DNA from: Rhyacophila brunnea
Lineage: Eukaryota > Arthropoda > Insecta > Trichoptera > Rhyacophilidae
DNA length: 64,000 nt
NCBI GenBank assembly: GCA_022495005.1
Contig: JAGYXB010001020.1
Span: 620,001-684,000, forward strand
Direction: 5' to 3'
The translations under genes were made by a program, and so were the position numbers. This document shows, piece after piece, positions 35,000-47,453 of the stretch (position 1 is the stretch's first letter; each line of letters opens with the position of its first letter). The notes below the pieces were generated by a model. It had not been told where the DNA came from. It saw nothing but the letters and a program-made list of their open reading frames with translations, and ran no database searches.

Positions 35000-37100
35000 T
35001 GAAGTTGTCATTCTTCATTGGATCAATTATTTACTTCAACATGGGATTAATACGATTTAATGTACGATATTTATATAAGATACTAAAATTCTTTCCAATA
35101 TTGACAGGTGTATCCTTGATAACTTTCTAATAAATCAGGATAATTAATAAGTATTCTTTCTCATAAGAAGTATGTATAACTAGCCTGCAAATTGGTCATA
35201 CCAATTTGGGAGAGTTATAGCTATGTTGTTCAAGCGATTTGCTTCAGTTATGATATATTATTCAAATTGCGTGAAGTGAATTCTTTAAATAGTATACTTG
35301 CTTTTCCTTCCATCACCCGCCACGTCTCTACATCCATTATGCAGACGTATACCGTGGCGTAACGAACGTTGGCACTTTAGAAGTTGTCTTGAGAGTGTCC
35401 CAGGACACTTATCCGAAGATCTTGGTTTGCTTCCACTGGAGTGTGCCTAAGTCCTGCTTTGATATAGTAAATAATTACGCTCAATTCTATAATACGACTA
35501 GTAGCTATACTATCTATTATAGCACTAGAATATAAGGTACTTCCATATATGAATGTATCATGTTGTTTCCTGTCCTACCAAACCTTTGAATTCTGTTCCA
35601 GTCCACCCTAATAAAGTTACTCTACTTCATTCATTGTCCTCTCTAGGTCATTTCCGCTGGGGTACTCACCTGGTCAGAATATTTGGTTTCCTGTTATCAG
35701 GCATTTGCTCGACTTAATCCGCCCATCACAGTCTTGCATTTTACTCAATTTATTTACTAATGGTAAGTTATTAAACTAGGTAATTAGTATAATATTTTAA
35801 AGGTATTATAGAAATAACATTATTGTGAAAAGCTTCAGAAAAATACCTATAATATATCGGGGGGGGGACAAGAAAAAAGATGGACCGAGTGCGAAAAAAT
35901 AGATAGTGTTGTGTTTTTAAACTTTGTGCCGCTGCTGGCGGTTTGAAAAAGTAAATAATTCCAAACAATCAAATATTGCATTCGCAATAATTCAAGAGCA
36001 TAATGATGAATCTTGTTGTTATACCAGTTTGTGACTTTTCAAGGTTTTGGAATGCGATATAAAATTGTTTTTGAACAGCGCGTATCACCTAAACTGGGTT
36101 CAAAAATAATTTCAGGAAGATTATAAGAAAAAGTTTGCAAGTATTTATGATCTGGGAGAAATGACGGTAGCTGAAGTGATGTTTCGTCTATCTGTGAGGT
36201 CGTACGTTACTTGTCGGAATAAAATAAAGACAGACATGTGAATCATACAACTTTTAAACTTTCAGTAGTTAGTAAATTCCGTAGAGTGCATTATGTATGT
36301 CAGAATGTTCAAAAAACTGGGTGTGTATCCATTTAAAACAGCTAAATAATGTATTAGATAATATATTTTATGACTTTTTATAAATCTGAGATTAAACATA
36401 ATATAGTAAGACATTTTGAGTATATTTTGTAGTATCTACGTACTACTTAGTTGCAAGATTTAAAAAAACTGATTGGAGCACACCTACTAGGTCAAACTTT
36501 TTTCTCAATCTGCGTGTTTATGAGGTTTTCAAATTTATGTATTTTTTATAATAAAGAATTCAATATGTTTAAACCCTATGTGTATTCAGTATTACATTTT
36601 AATGAATATTTTTTAATATTTATTTTATAGTCATTTAAAACATACCGAATTCAAATAACATTTACCTGAAGCAGTAGTAAGCTTTGTTAACAGCAACACC
36701 AGAAAAAGGTAGACATACATTCAAATGTACATTCACAGAATTCAATGGTTAGACCATGTGACATGAATGACAGTATCCAACCACCAAAGTGTATCCTGGA
36801 TAGCACGTCAGACATTTGCAGATTCACTGACAACCCAAATTTTGATGGTTGAACGATGTCAATACGGAAGCTATAGCTATGGTGTTAGATATCTGCAGGG
36901 CTGTTCTAACTAGTTAACACGGAAACACGTTTCGGTTATTTTTCTTGATTCCAAATTACACGGATATCACTCTGGGCAATTTCGTTATCTACAATAATTA
37001 GTAACACAGTGATAAACAAGCTAAGACATATGGCACGGTGTCTTATTTGATTTCAAATGAATCCGATTATAATATCAGACAGTTGGAATTGGATTTTTTG
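35000..37100. other. AT-rich spacer
   Basis: Apart from the G9 run nothing specific was recognised. The frame at 35968-35771 lacks any motif. Confidence 0.4.
35859..35867 (+). repeat. G9 run
   Basis: Nine consecutive G in AT-rich DNA. No element edge assigned. Confidence 0.8.
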
Positions 37101-37106
37101 GAATAA

Positions 37107-37416
37107 GATCGGATACTCGCGCGGGTGAGTAATTTCAACAATATGTGAGACGAAATTTAGCATTTGACGCCATTCGCCGAGCGGCATTCGAGGTGGGAGT
37201 ACGTCGATTTTTTTGTGATGGCGTCGTTAGAATATATTCTTATATTGTGTGAAGATGACTAAAAAACGTTATGCCTATATTCGAAAAATATACACTAAAT
37301 AGACGCATATTGAATTTTTATGACAAATTACGTTCCGTGTGGCACGCGTCATTATCTCAATCCGCGCGTCGCATAATTACGATCTTTTAAGACCATGCGT
37401 CAGCTGAGGTATAGCC
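37107..37416. mobile_element. TTAA MITE, family F, copy 3 (eroded)
   Basis: The right half matches well (TAGACGCATATTGAATTTTT, GACCATGCGTCAGCTGAGG) and ends at TTAA 37417-37420. The left terminus is diverged (GATCGGATACTCG after ATAA). Probably older than its neighbour. Confidence 0.7.
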
Positions 37417-37420
37417 TTAA

Positions 37421-37782
37421 GAGCATACTTCAGTGAATCGGCAAATAATTTTCAACTATAGGTGCGACGAAATTTTGGACTCGCTGGCAATCAGAGAGTG
37501 AAAGTCGAGCTGTGAATACGTCAATTTGTTTCATGATGGCAACGGGTATCAATTCTTAAATCATGTAACGATGACTAAAAAACGTTACACATTTACTTGA
37601 AAAAGAAAACATGTCAATGAACATGTTATTATTGTTACTACTACAACAATAAATAGAACATTAAATAGACGCATGTCGAATTTTTATTACAAATTATATT
37701 TCGTTCGGCTCGCGTCATTTTCACAATCCGCGCATTGCCTAGTCACGATCTTTTTAGACCATGCCTCAACTGAGGTATAGCC
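37421..37782. mobile_element. TTAA MITE, family F, copy 4
   Basis: 362 bp between TTAA 37417-37420 and TTAA 37783-37786. Left GAGCATACTTCAGTGAATCG, right (inward) GGCTATACCTCAGTTGAGG. Its left TTAA is also the right TTAA of copy 3. Confidence 0.85.
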
Positions 37783-38383
37783 TTAAGAGTTTAACTGTTT
37801 TTGATTGGTGAATGTAATATTGATGATATTTTGGTATAGCAAAACTGGAATTTCTATGCATACCTATATAGTTAAAATTTCCAGTCATCAATAACGACGT
37901 AAAAGATGATTACAATATAAAATAGAACGTATAATTAAAATATATGTGTGTATATTTTTGGACGTAAGTAGATTTACGGGTTTAAAATTGGGATGCTCTG
38001 CTCTGTATGGCACGTTAATGCCCGACCATTGTCGGTATAAAATACATATCTAAAAAATAAAGCACACAACATAAACAACGTTTTACTTTATACAGTCAAA
38101 CTTACAATATTAAAAAAATAAACTCGTGCATTCGCATCACGTCCTTCGCATTTTCGAACTAAGTTAAAACATTCCCATACAAACCCGAGCCCTAAATATA
38201 TCAAAACAAAGTTGGGCAGTAAAACCGCCCGCCGTGGACAAAATCCTAACAAAAATTTATAGCGTATTGTTTCACATTGTCTGATCTTACACTTAGCGTA
38301 GACCAGCGTTTGTCAAATGTCGATATGCAACCATTGATAAGCACATCGCACAAAATTATGGATCTTTTTATAATAAACATAGG

Positions 38384-38533
38384 GTCAAGACACACAGCAA
38401 TGCAGGTCTTACTTGATTTCAAATGTGTCCAATGCGAACTAATGTATCCATTTGAAATTGTCTCGTTTATTTGAATTGGATACATTTGGAATCAAGTAAG
38501 AGCTGTTTTGATGCAACGCCGTGTGTCTTGGCT
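38384..38533. repeat. Long imperfect hairpin
   Basis: GTCAAGACACACAGCAATGC, CTTACTTGATTTCAAATG and TGTCCAAT are mirrored by ATTGGATACATTTGG, AATCAAGTAAGAG and CAACGCCGTGTGTCTTGGC. Arms are about 50-59 nt around a loop of about 40 nt. No coding; likely a foldback MITE. Confidence 0.65.
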
Positions 38534-38539
38534 TTTATG

Positions 38540-40315
38540 AAAATTTGGAGCGTTAGGAACATTTATCATTATTATTTTTATTATTATAGTTATTACTTAG
38601 ATCAACCACAATGAGATTGGCATACTATAATGGTGGTCCCAAACAAAGGTAAATACAGAAAAAATAACTAAATCTAACAATGTATTCTAACGCTTATAGT
38701 GAAATAGTTATTAAAAATAATTGTAAGAAAAAAACAGATAGTATAAGACATTGAAAATAATAATATTATATAAAATAAATATTATAATAAAATACAAATA
38801 ACAATACGCCTGTCTATTTATAGCGAATGGTTAATTTAATTTATTTAGCAACTTAATTTAAAATAAGCAAGAGAACAAAACAGTTTTGCATAGTCGAGCA
38901 ACCGGACAATAATATCTGACATTAGCTTTATAGTTTGAATATATACAACACTGGTTATTGTAATGACGTGAGGACGAATTTTGACTCCACGGATGTTAAT
39001 CTTAATGTTGGACAGTAATATTGTAGATAATCTGAGTAAATTTATCAAACAAAACGTATCGATATTCTGCAAAATGCGCAATATAATATGTCAATTAACT
39101 TATAGATTGGCACAACGTATTATATAAACCTTCCATCTAACGTCAAAAGATCAATAATATGGTGAACTGTTTAATATCAATCAATATTGATTATTTATTA
39201 AATAAAAATGCGCAATATTGTTAAGCGTTTGGTCGATATAAGTTTGTGCCAATCTAAAGTTAGTATAAACTGCGTTGCACAATTTCTCAATACATATCCA
39301 AGCGCTACGCTACTGCACTCAGCAGTGAGAAAATTACTTGTTGGTTTAATACACATATTGATTTCAGCGTATTTTTATTTTTATAAAATATTGGGATACA
39401 TTTATTAGAGCTTTGTACAATGCCAGTATAACATTTTTTCAAAATATATAAAGAAGTGATGGCCACAAAATATTATATTGCTATAATAAATATGTTAACC
39501 TTTCCGTTACTGTAATATTACCTAAGGTTACCAGCTCATTAAATTGCTAATATTATTTCAGCTAATATGCACTTCGTTATCTTGATATATCTCACTCATA
39601 GAATTAACAACATCGATATCATTATTCAGTTAATACATATAATTGATAGATATCCATCAGATTTCATTAATTTGTCATAAAATATAAATGCACATTGCAT
39701 ACATACCGTTGATTTCTATTACGAATAAAAGTTATCGATTTTAAAGTTTAAGCGGCAAAGAGACACATGATCAATAAATTGTGAGAAAGAAATATGAAAA
39801 TAAGGCGTGAGATCAAAATAAATTTATGACTTTTAAGCTACTCGTGTGCTTATAATAATTAAAGTTTGATGCATTTTGGATCATTTTATAGATAAAATAA
39901 ATATTGATTATTAATGGTAGTGAAAGCTTATTAGACTTATTTAGTTTTATAAAATAGGCATTTTCCATTTACCTATTGTAATATTAATAATTTTGTATGA
40001 TAGCTCAGTATGACATCACCGGAATGGATGGAATGTTTTAGCATCGTAAAGGGAAGGTTAAAAAACGTAATTATGGTGAATGATTATGTAAAATAACTTT
40101 GAGAAACGCTGATAAAAAAAATGTGTGATTTTTTTTTTCAAATCACAAAGCAATAGCAAAAATAATGGAGTAATCCATGACGTCGGTTAGTAATTAAGGA
40201 ATTAATTAATACCTACCTTAATTTAATATACCATAACCGATAACCAACATTATAACGCAATTTGATAAGCATTTCATGTAACAACTAATAAACTAGTTAA
40301 AATCATCATAATTAT
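38540..40315. other. AT-rich spacer
   Basis: No supported gene, RNA or repeat boundary. Confidence 0.45.
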
Positions 40316-40319
40316 CTAA

Positions 40320-40392
40320 GGAGACCGTAGTTTAATGGTAAAACATACTGGTGCGAATCCAGCAGATACAGATTCGAACCTGTCGGGCACCG
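40320..40392 (+). repeat. tRNA-like SINE head, family C, copy 2
   Basis: A box TAGTTTAATGGTAAAACA and B box GATTCGAACCTGTC in tRNA-like spacing; the D-arm region resembles tRNA-Gly. The downstream TATGCATGAGATGTTTTTAA recurs at about 52520, so the tail of this family is present there without its head. The anticodon loop is not regular. Confidence 0.6.
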
Positions 40393-40602
40393 TATTTTTT
40401 TCTACAAAAACATTTTTTTGTAGTATGTATATGCATGAGATGTTTTTAAATTATGTATATTCAGTTTATAGAATGTTACATTCTGAAATCTTGTGTCTTA
40501 TTCATTGAATAAAAAAAAATGTTTAGCAAAATATTTACCAATCGCTGGATAAAAATTATGCCGCATTTTAGAAAGATTGAGAGCCTCCGGCATATATAAC
40601 GT

Positions 40603-40809
40603 TTGACGCAGCAGGTAGTAGGTTTGGGTAAGATTGTCATAGCGACCCATCCAGCGACTATATCTTATTCTTTATGGCCGGCACATCAAATTGAATTTTC
40701 CAGCGAGACGCCGACGTCAATCAGTATTGCGCCAGCGTCGGGCGGCGCCGCGGCGGCCGAGCGCATGGGTGTATTGAGGAGGATATCGGATATGAAGCAA
40801 ACCATCTAG
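40603..40809 (+). other. CpG-rich patch with open frame
   Basis: A 68-codon frame beginning MTQQVVGLGKIV spans a very GC-rich stretch (GGGCGGCGCCGCGGCGGCCG at 40739) encoding a short Ala run, then ERMGVLRRISDMKQTI and a stop. Such a GC spike is exceptional here and could be a coding exon, a CpG-rich promoter or a transposon end. Neither start context nor splice sites settle it. Confidence 0.3.
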
Positions 40810-41137
40810 CCGTGAAATAACACTTTTTACAACAAAACACATTTGACAAAAAAAATTACCGGAAAACTTTGTCACAACATGCTCGTCAAACTGTTTTTTT
40901 TATTTATTATTGCTTTGTGTAGGAAAAGATTTTTAAATACTATTGTAAATATTGTTTGTAATTTACATGAAGTAATGATACATAATATTTAACAATGAAA
41001 CCACAATCTAGAAAATGTGAATCACTTGGTCAGATCGTATGCTAATATAGCGTATAGCGCATGTTTATTTTAATTACAATCTTTGTACATACAATGCCAC
41101 TTATGGCCAAACAATAGATTAATGACTAAGATATATG

Positions 41138-41468
41138 AAAAATTGGTGTGTGTACTTATGTACGTGCGTTAGAAGTTATACTTCTTTGGCGTAACAAAAC
41201 ACAACTTGTAATAACCTAGATTCTTCGAGTAGCTCTTAATTATCGTGTTAAATTACACAGTCAAGAAAAAAGGCCGCTTATTGGAGCACCGTTCGTTTAT
41301 TTCTATACACTTTAACTTATATTACTAAATTATATAATTATTTCTCGTTGTTTTTATTTTTAAAGTAACAACTTTTCTGTCATTCTGACGTTTAATCGTT
41401 TGTTTACGGAAGAAAATGCAAATGGCCGACAATAATAAATTCGTTGCCTAGGCAACGGAATAATTATA
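41138..41468 (+). mobile_element. Repeat family B, copy 3 (3'-truncated)
   Basis: Matches 19773-20100 closely and stops before the tRNA-like segment. Contains a perfect 16-bp palindrome CGTTGCCTAGGCAACG at 41442-41457. Confidence 0.8.
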
Positions 41469-41599
41469 CTATCAAACTTGCGTTTGTATATAGCTGACTG
41501 ATTTGCAGCTAACTTTATAGGTACTGTCACGCACTTTCGTAACGGTGTGCGTGCGCAGCTCTCAATTTCACTCTCTACCAAACGCCCCAAAATAAGTAT

Positions 41600-44100
41600 A
41601 ACTTCAAAAAGTAATTGTTAAAAATAACATATTAGTGTTCTAAATAATTAAATTTGCATTATTGTTTTGTTGAATCACACTGATTTTATTTGAACTCTCT
41701 ATCTCTAGTACAAATTCATTATTTAAATAAAACTATATAGTTTATTGAACATCGTTAAACTATTTATAGTATAGGTAGTCATTAATAATAATATCATTTG
41801 CGGTCTACAAGTAAAAAAAACCAAAAGAATATAAATATAATATCTAAAAAGACTTCAACTAAGAGACTTTGAACGATGTCCATGTGATAGCATCACCTCT
41901 TAAATGGCGTGGAATGCTACAACCGTTCGATACTGAAAAGGGTGCAATGGGGTCTCAAAGCTCTGTGCAGCAAACATAAACAAAAAATTAAGCACCAAAA
42001 ACTCACTAAATAGGTACCTACTATACAAAAAATAATACAGATAATTACTTATATCTCATAATGGCCATTTTCTTTGAACAGAGGATTATAACGATAAAGC
42101 TGTATACCTACTCTACAGACTTTTCGCTGCAGATTCTGTCAATATAATTATTTTCCTCTCAAAAATGCATTAAGTATATAAAAAGTATAAGTAAGTTAGT
42201 ATTTAATTAAATTTAACTCTTTTTACTACGATTATTTATAACAATATGCCTTTTACAATAAATGCTTTAAAAAACCATGGAATCTCAATATTATCCATTT
42301 AATTTAAAATTAGTTTATTATTATATCAAAGCCTACATAATAAAAACCTCCTTGTAAGAAAAACCAAAGGTCGGTTAATAAATTGGATATAAAAAATATA
42401 TACCTATACTGTAATAATATGGGTATAAAAACATCTAAGTGTGTATGTACCTATCCATCATTTCAATGTTTTTTTTAACGAAAGATAGCTTCGACATAAA
42501 AAATGACAGGGTATGTCGATAAAAGATTACTTTCCCGACAAATACTGTAAGTTGAAGAAAAATATAATAAAAAAATACAATATAAAAGCACCCATGCAAA
42601 TAAAATAGTTGAGTTTATCAAGATACCTTTTGATAGCTACTTATGCAAAGCTAAAGCAATCGACTGAAAAAAAAATACAGAAATAAAAAAGTATGGTTAC
42701 TTGTTAAGATATCTCTGAAATTTCTATACACCCATGGAGAGACGTTAACTCACGGCCGAGAAATCAACTCAATTCTACCCAAAAAGTAGTTTTTATCGCG
42801 AAAGTGAAAATTTTACGACTGCCTTTAAGCTGTTTTGTTTTTCGGAGATTGTCTCTAGCTCTCCGTTTTTACTTATTCATTTCGCTTTTAAATCTCTGAA
42901 AGACTTATTAAAATGACAATGCTGTCACCTGCTTTCTGAAAGTAGGATTTTTTTGTTTTGACAGTAAACTTGTATTATTCTGACGTTGATATTTCGTTAC
43001 CATAATATTATTAATGGCCATGATATTATACTATATAAATTCATTCAAAACTTTCTGCCTCTAACTTTTCAAATAAACTATTATTATAGCCCTGCTACCT
43101 ACTGTTTTACTTCAATATTACAGTGGATAGAAGTGTAACTATGAGATAATAAATTATAAAACTGTCTAGTTCTAAAAATATGCTTAATTTATAAAATGAA
43201 CAATTTGAATATAAGTCGTAATGTATCTAAGTAGGTACTTAATAAGATACTGGATAATTGTGTTTACTTTGAGCGTGATACTCGTAATTTGAAGATATCG
43301 ATTTAATCATGAGATTTGATAAACTTCTTATTTATCGAAATCCATCGTCTTTGATGGCCCATCAAAAGGATATATTTTGATATGATGAATAAGTAACTAA
43401 CTATACAGCGTCAGAATATTAATGATTCAAAACCAAAACTGGGCAAGGAAGACCAAGATTTCAAGGGATTGATCGCCTAAGAGACTACAGGAGAACTGAT
43501 CAATGTAAAGGAGCCTATTTGAAACGAGCAATGCACATTTTACGTGTTATACGAGTAGTTTCGTTAAAAAAATGCATTCAATAATGATATCAATAACATT
43601 AGGTTTTCAATTTCCTTATTTACAACCCAGTTAGCGCATGTAAATATCACGTGGTAGAGGTGTATCCAAGAATCGATTTCGTTTAGTGTAAGAATTGTTT
43701 CAATACCCTACCGGCTTTTCGTAACTCCATTAAATATATGCAGAAGGTATTTCAAAATATATCCGATATCCTGAAAAAAATGATAGATTTCACCATCCGT
43801 CACAATTAATCAATAGATCTGCATTTACATTAATTTTACAAAACTGAGTTTGACAATAGCAAGAACACGGAAAATTCATTTTTGCAGTCTATTCCTCAGC
43901 ACTCAAAGGAAACTCGGAAAAATTCGGAACAGGCCATGTACATTCTATGGTCCTCTATTATTTATTCCATCACTCTGTAGCTTTACAAAATATATTGCTA
44001 GAGATAATCCCACGATGTCCTTTGCCTATTTTTTACGACAAACCTGTCCAAATTGTTCTCACTCCTGCGGGCATGATTTTAGTTACACCATCTCCACCCC
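41600..44100. other. AT-rich spacer
   Basis: No recognised gene. The frame at 43850-44146 is longer than average but shows no motif, and overlaps an alternative frame. Confidence 0.4.
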
Positions 44101-44124
44101 CGTCATGTATATGCAGCCGCGATT

Positions 44125-44330
44125 CATGCAAGGCCACCTTCCATGATGCTAGCAACGTGTCAGAATGAAAATGTTTTAGTGCCACACTTCCTTGTCCCGA
44201 AACTAAGCTGAAAGGTACTGATGTAGCAACAGTGCACCTTGGTACTTAAAGAAAAAAAAATAGAAAATAAAAAAAGAATTGTGAATTGCTCTGCCGTCAT
44301 ATTTTATCTTTAATGACATGAAAAAATGTC
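44125..44330. repeat. Repeat K, copy 1
   Basis: ACCACCTTCCATGA-type sequence, then CCACACTTCCTTGTCCCGAA and ATTTTATCTTTAATGACAT match 49385-49580 in the same orientation. Confidence 0.55.
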
Positions 44331-44689
44331 CTCTGTACCTATCTACTGAAACTCTGCCGAAACAAAGGAGCCAGGAGTTGAAAGTGATGAATCTAAATGG
44401 ATCGAAATTATTCCGCCCTTCATATGATGCAGCAAATTTTTAAATGCCTCAAAGTTGGCCTTGGTTGATTTAAAGTCAGTCAAATGATATCAGTGGGCAT
44501 TCACAGAGGACGTGTTCAGCGTCTTGATGCTTGTCGTGCAGCCCTATGATTATTTAGTATAATTTAGCTAACGTTGTATCATTCTATTTGTGCAGTAGTT
44601 TTCTACACATTAAAAGAGTCGTCAACCAGCTTGACAATATTAATATCTGCAATCACATAGTGTGCCTAATAGGTACTGCGTACTATTCT

Positions 44690-45073
44690 TGAAGCTTGTA
44701 CGTCACTTTTTTTAGCATTTTTCCCTGCTTTCACGTGGTATAGTTTCCAATCCTGATATTCTAGTAAATTTGAATTTTTATGCACCCGTCAATTACATGC
44801 GTGGTCGCAGTATGGCCTATTTTGGGTTAAAGCTGTTTCATCATGTCAGCTAGGGCTGTGCGGCTGGTCAATGCACTCCCTAGAGATGTAGACTTTTTTA
44901 GCGATGCATTTTTTATTCTGTTTTATAAATTCTATTTTATTGTTTAATTAGTTTTTTTTTCTCTACCTTGTTTTTATCTAGTTAATAGTAAATAGTAAAT
45001 GTCATGTTGCGAACGCCTAGTTAATAATTTGTTATGTGCTCAACGTGTCTTTTTTAAATAAATTAATTAATTA
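44690..45073 (+). pseudogene. LINE C-terminal relic with (AATT)n tail
   Basis: The plus strand reads NYMRGRSMAYFGLKLF, then VRLVNALPRDVDFFSDAFF, resembling the YLRGRSHDLFW and N-xLP-xDV C-terminus of Jockey/CR1-type LINEs (compare 24388-24759). About 100 bp of 3' sequence follow and end in a TTAATTAATTAATT tail at 45073. Strongly decayed; related to 57385-57765. Confidence 0.5.
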
Positions 45074-45198
45074 ATTGCCTACCTCCGAACCATTGGCTTA
45101 TTTTGTAATCTTTCTGCATTATGCCGAACATACGCATTAATTTCATTTCATGTTACGAAGACATTTATTAAAAAATAATCTATTCAATATAATATATC

Positions 45199-46069
45199 TA
45201 TATACCAGAGGTAAACTATAAAACAAGCATATTTTCTCGTGTTCTATCATACTATGTATATATCTTTTTATTATTATTTTTATTTAACGTTCATAATGGA
45301 GATACATTTGTTTACTTTGAAATCTATTGGTGGTACACAATAAAAATGCTAAGTGATAAACAACTGTAAGTCCAAGGGGTTTTTTTTATTTGACTCCTTG
45401 GGATTGGGAACAAAAAATGATAAGAAATGCAACAAATACACATGTTTTTTTTTTTTAAATAAAAGGGTAAGTTCTAATTTCAATTTAAAAAAAAAACCTT
45501 GGACTTACAGTTGTTTATCACTTAGCATATTGTATTGTGTACCACCTACAGATTTCGAGGTAAACAAATGTATCTCCATTATGAGCGTTAAAAAAATAAT
45601 AAAAATAAAATATATACATAGAATAATGAGAAAATATGCTTGTTTTGATAAATAAATAAATTTGATCTTTTTCCATTCACGAATGCCAGAAGTTGAAAGT
45701 ACCAAAAACCACAAATTTATCTCTCCTGTAAAGTTCTCATTTGAATATACCATAGTTAATTTCTGGAATACAGATGCTTCGTGCGAATAAGCTCCGAGGT
45801 TTAAACAATTGTAACATGGACTTACCATTGTTTACCGCTGTTGTAGTCGGATTATAAGTTTCATCAAAAGAATTGTATGTTTTCTTATTGTTAATTACCT
45901 TTAATAGTTATGGAGTTACAATGACATTTTTAATTTTTAACTTTTATAATAAGAGTAATATGAGTTACAGCTGTTTACCACGTATGCAGGATAAGTAATG
46001 AAGTAACAATATAATAATAACTCCATTTCACGATTTTTGGAGTTACAATAGTTAACCTCTGGTATACAG
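45199..46069. mobile_element. Foldback family J, copy 2, with nested long hairpin
   Basis: Termini CTATATACCAGAGGTAAAC and, inward from the right, CTGTATACCAGAGGTTAAC. Sequence from about 45830 to 46069 is the reverse complement of the left part of copy 1 (16727-16975), whereas 45640-45740 matches copy 1 in the forward sense, so the two copies are rearranged relative to each other. The motif GGTAAACA..TGTAA and its inverse recur about ten times. No protein. Confidence 0.8.
45217..45650. repeat. Hairpin with about 165-bp arms
   Basis: The left arm (about 45217-45380) and right arm (about 45493-45650) are near-perfect reverse complements: AACAAGCATATTTTCTC, CATAATGGAGATACATTTGT, GTGGTACACAATA, GCTAAGTGATAAACAACTGT. 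The loop of about 110 nt is T- and A-rich. Both arms are open in one frame, which is a by-product of the palindrome. Confidence 0.85.
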
Positions 46070-46762
46070 ATAATATTTTACTATTATTTACTATTAAGAT
46101 AGTACATAAATACATCATTACTTATTAATGGTTTTGAAAAGATTTTTCTGTCGACTGTATTACTTAGATGCTTATTAAAATTCTTTCTTGAAGAAATGCA
46201 AAGACTTACGGCATTTTCTTATATTTATTGGACGTTTTCCCAATGGAATTGCATTTTTTTTTATAAAAATACTCCAGTTATTATGTTTACGGAATTGCCT
46301 GTTTTGTTGTTTTTCCCTTGTGTAAGACCATTGTTTTAAAAATAGGCAGTGTTTTGCGTATTTTTCTTTATTTTTAATTAGGTCTTTTGTTGAAACATTT
46401 TTCTGCACGCGATGTTTTTTTTGTTAGCAAGATCTCCTATAATTAAGACTGGCTCCTTTACACGATTTTTGCTCTATATACGTATTATTTTATTGTTATA
46501 AAAATTATTTTGATTAAAAATAACTGCATATTTTTAATTCTGCTTTAAAATTGATAACATGAAAATGAGTGTGTGGGTGAGCACACGCAACATAAGTGAT
46601 TTTTTTTTCGTTTTTCTTTCCATTCTCAGACATGTAGATCATATAATTGAGAACCATCCTTAGTAACTTATTAAAATTAGTAATTTTGTAGTATTTTAAT
46701 GTAATTAGTATTTTAATAATAAATTAAATGCAAAAACCACCATTTTCTTTATATGTTTTGAA

Positions 46763-46912
46763 TTCCTCGTAGTCCTGTGCATAATGTGTTGTCTTTTTAT
46801 CTGGGGGCACAGGGTTTGGTGAGGTCAAAATACTTACCTATATGATTTTCTCAAAGCTTGGGTATTAGTGATTGTTTTACTTTTATTACCAATTATACTA
46901 CACTCATTAGGC
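46763..46912 (+). repeat. SINE family A, copy 3
   Basis: Decayed head (CTCGTAGTCCTGTGCATAAT) followed by the core TATGATTTTCTCAAAGCTTG and GGGTATTAGTGATTGTTTTA. Confidence 0.6.
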
Positions 46913-46950
46913 ATCATGGAATGTTGCAGTGTTACAATATATATGTATAT

Positions 46951-47188
46951 AACGCCCACGATGTCCGAGCAGCTAACCCATCGGTTTATAATACCATGAG
47001 TTTTAAGTTCGAATTCTGGGTCTGACAAATAAATACACATATTGTTTTTCAATTTGTATTTGGATTCAGAGTATGAACCTAACAGGTTGACTAAGTGACC
47101 AAAATCCATTTCTCGTACAAACAAAAATCTGTTAATACAAACCTCTACTCTGTGGAGTCCCATATTACAATCTTATTGGAATTGACGA
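46951..47188 (+). repeat. SINE family E, copy 1
   Basis: A tRNA-Ser/Leu-like head with A box in TGTCCGAGCAGCTAACCC (46963-46980) and B box AAGTTCGAATTCTGG (47005-47019), then GTCTGACAAATAAA. The second half (47055-47185: CAGAGTATGAACC, CCATTTCTCGTA, ATCTGTTAATACAAACCTCT, ACTCTGTGGAG) matches the 3' UTR of the LINE at 31450-31600. This is the classic SINE plan: Pol III head plus a LINE-derived tail recognised by the LINE enzyme. The antisense open frame over this region is a by-product. Confidence 0.8.
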
Positions 47189-47453
47189 ATTAAAAACAAT
47201 ATTTTTTTATTTTTTATTTTATTTATTAAGGAAACAGTTACATATTGATTAAAAAATTTAAAATATAATAATGAAAAGTTATTGCAACCAGCAAAGTTTC
47301 CATGTATACATTATTATATTGCCTGCCAAGATAGAGAGTAAGAATAACATAAATATAAAGAAATTACATAAGAAAATTACATGAGAAAAATGAGGAAGAA
47401 TAATTAATAATTAAATTATATACAAAAAAAGTAACATAAAAAAATATATATAT

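Noticed and set aside
45353..45828. Overlapping plus and minus frames of about 100 codons
   Set aside because: They lie in the arms of the 165-bp hairpin; the palindrome makes both strands open.
46834..47163. 109-codon minus frame as a gene
   Set aside because: It is the antisense of SINE E copy 1.
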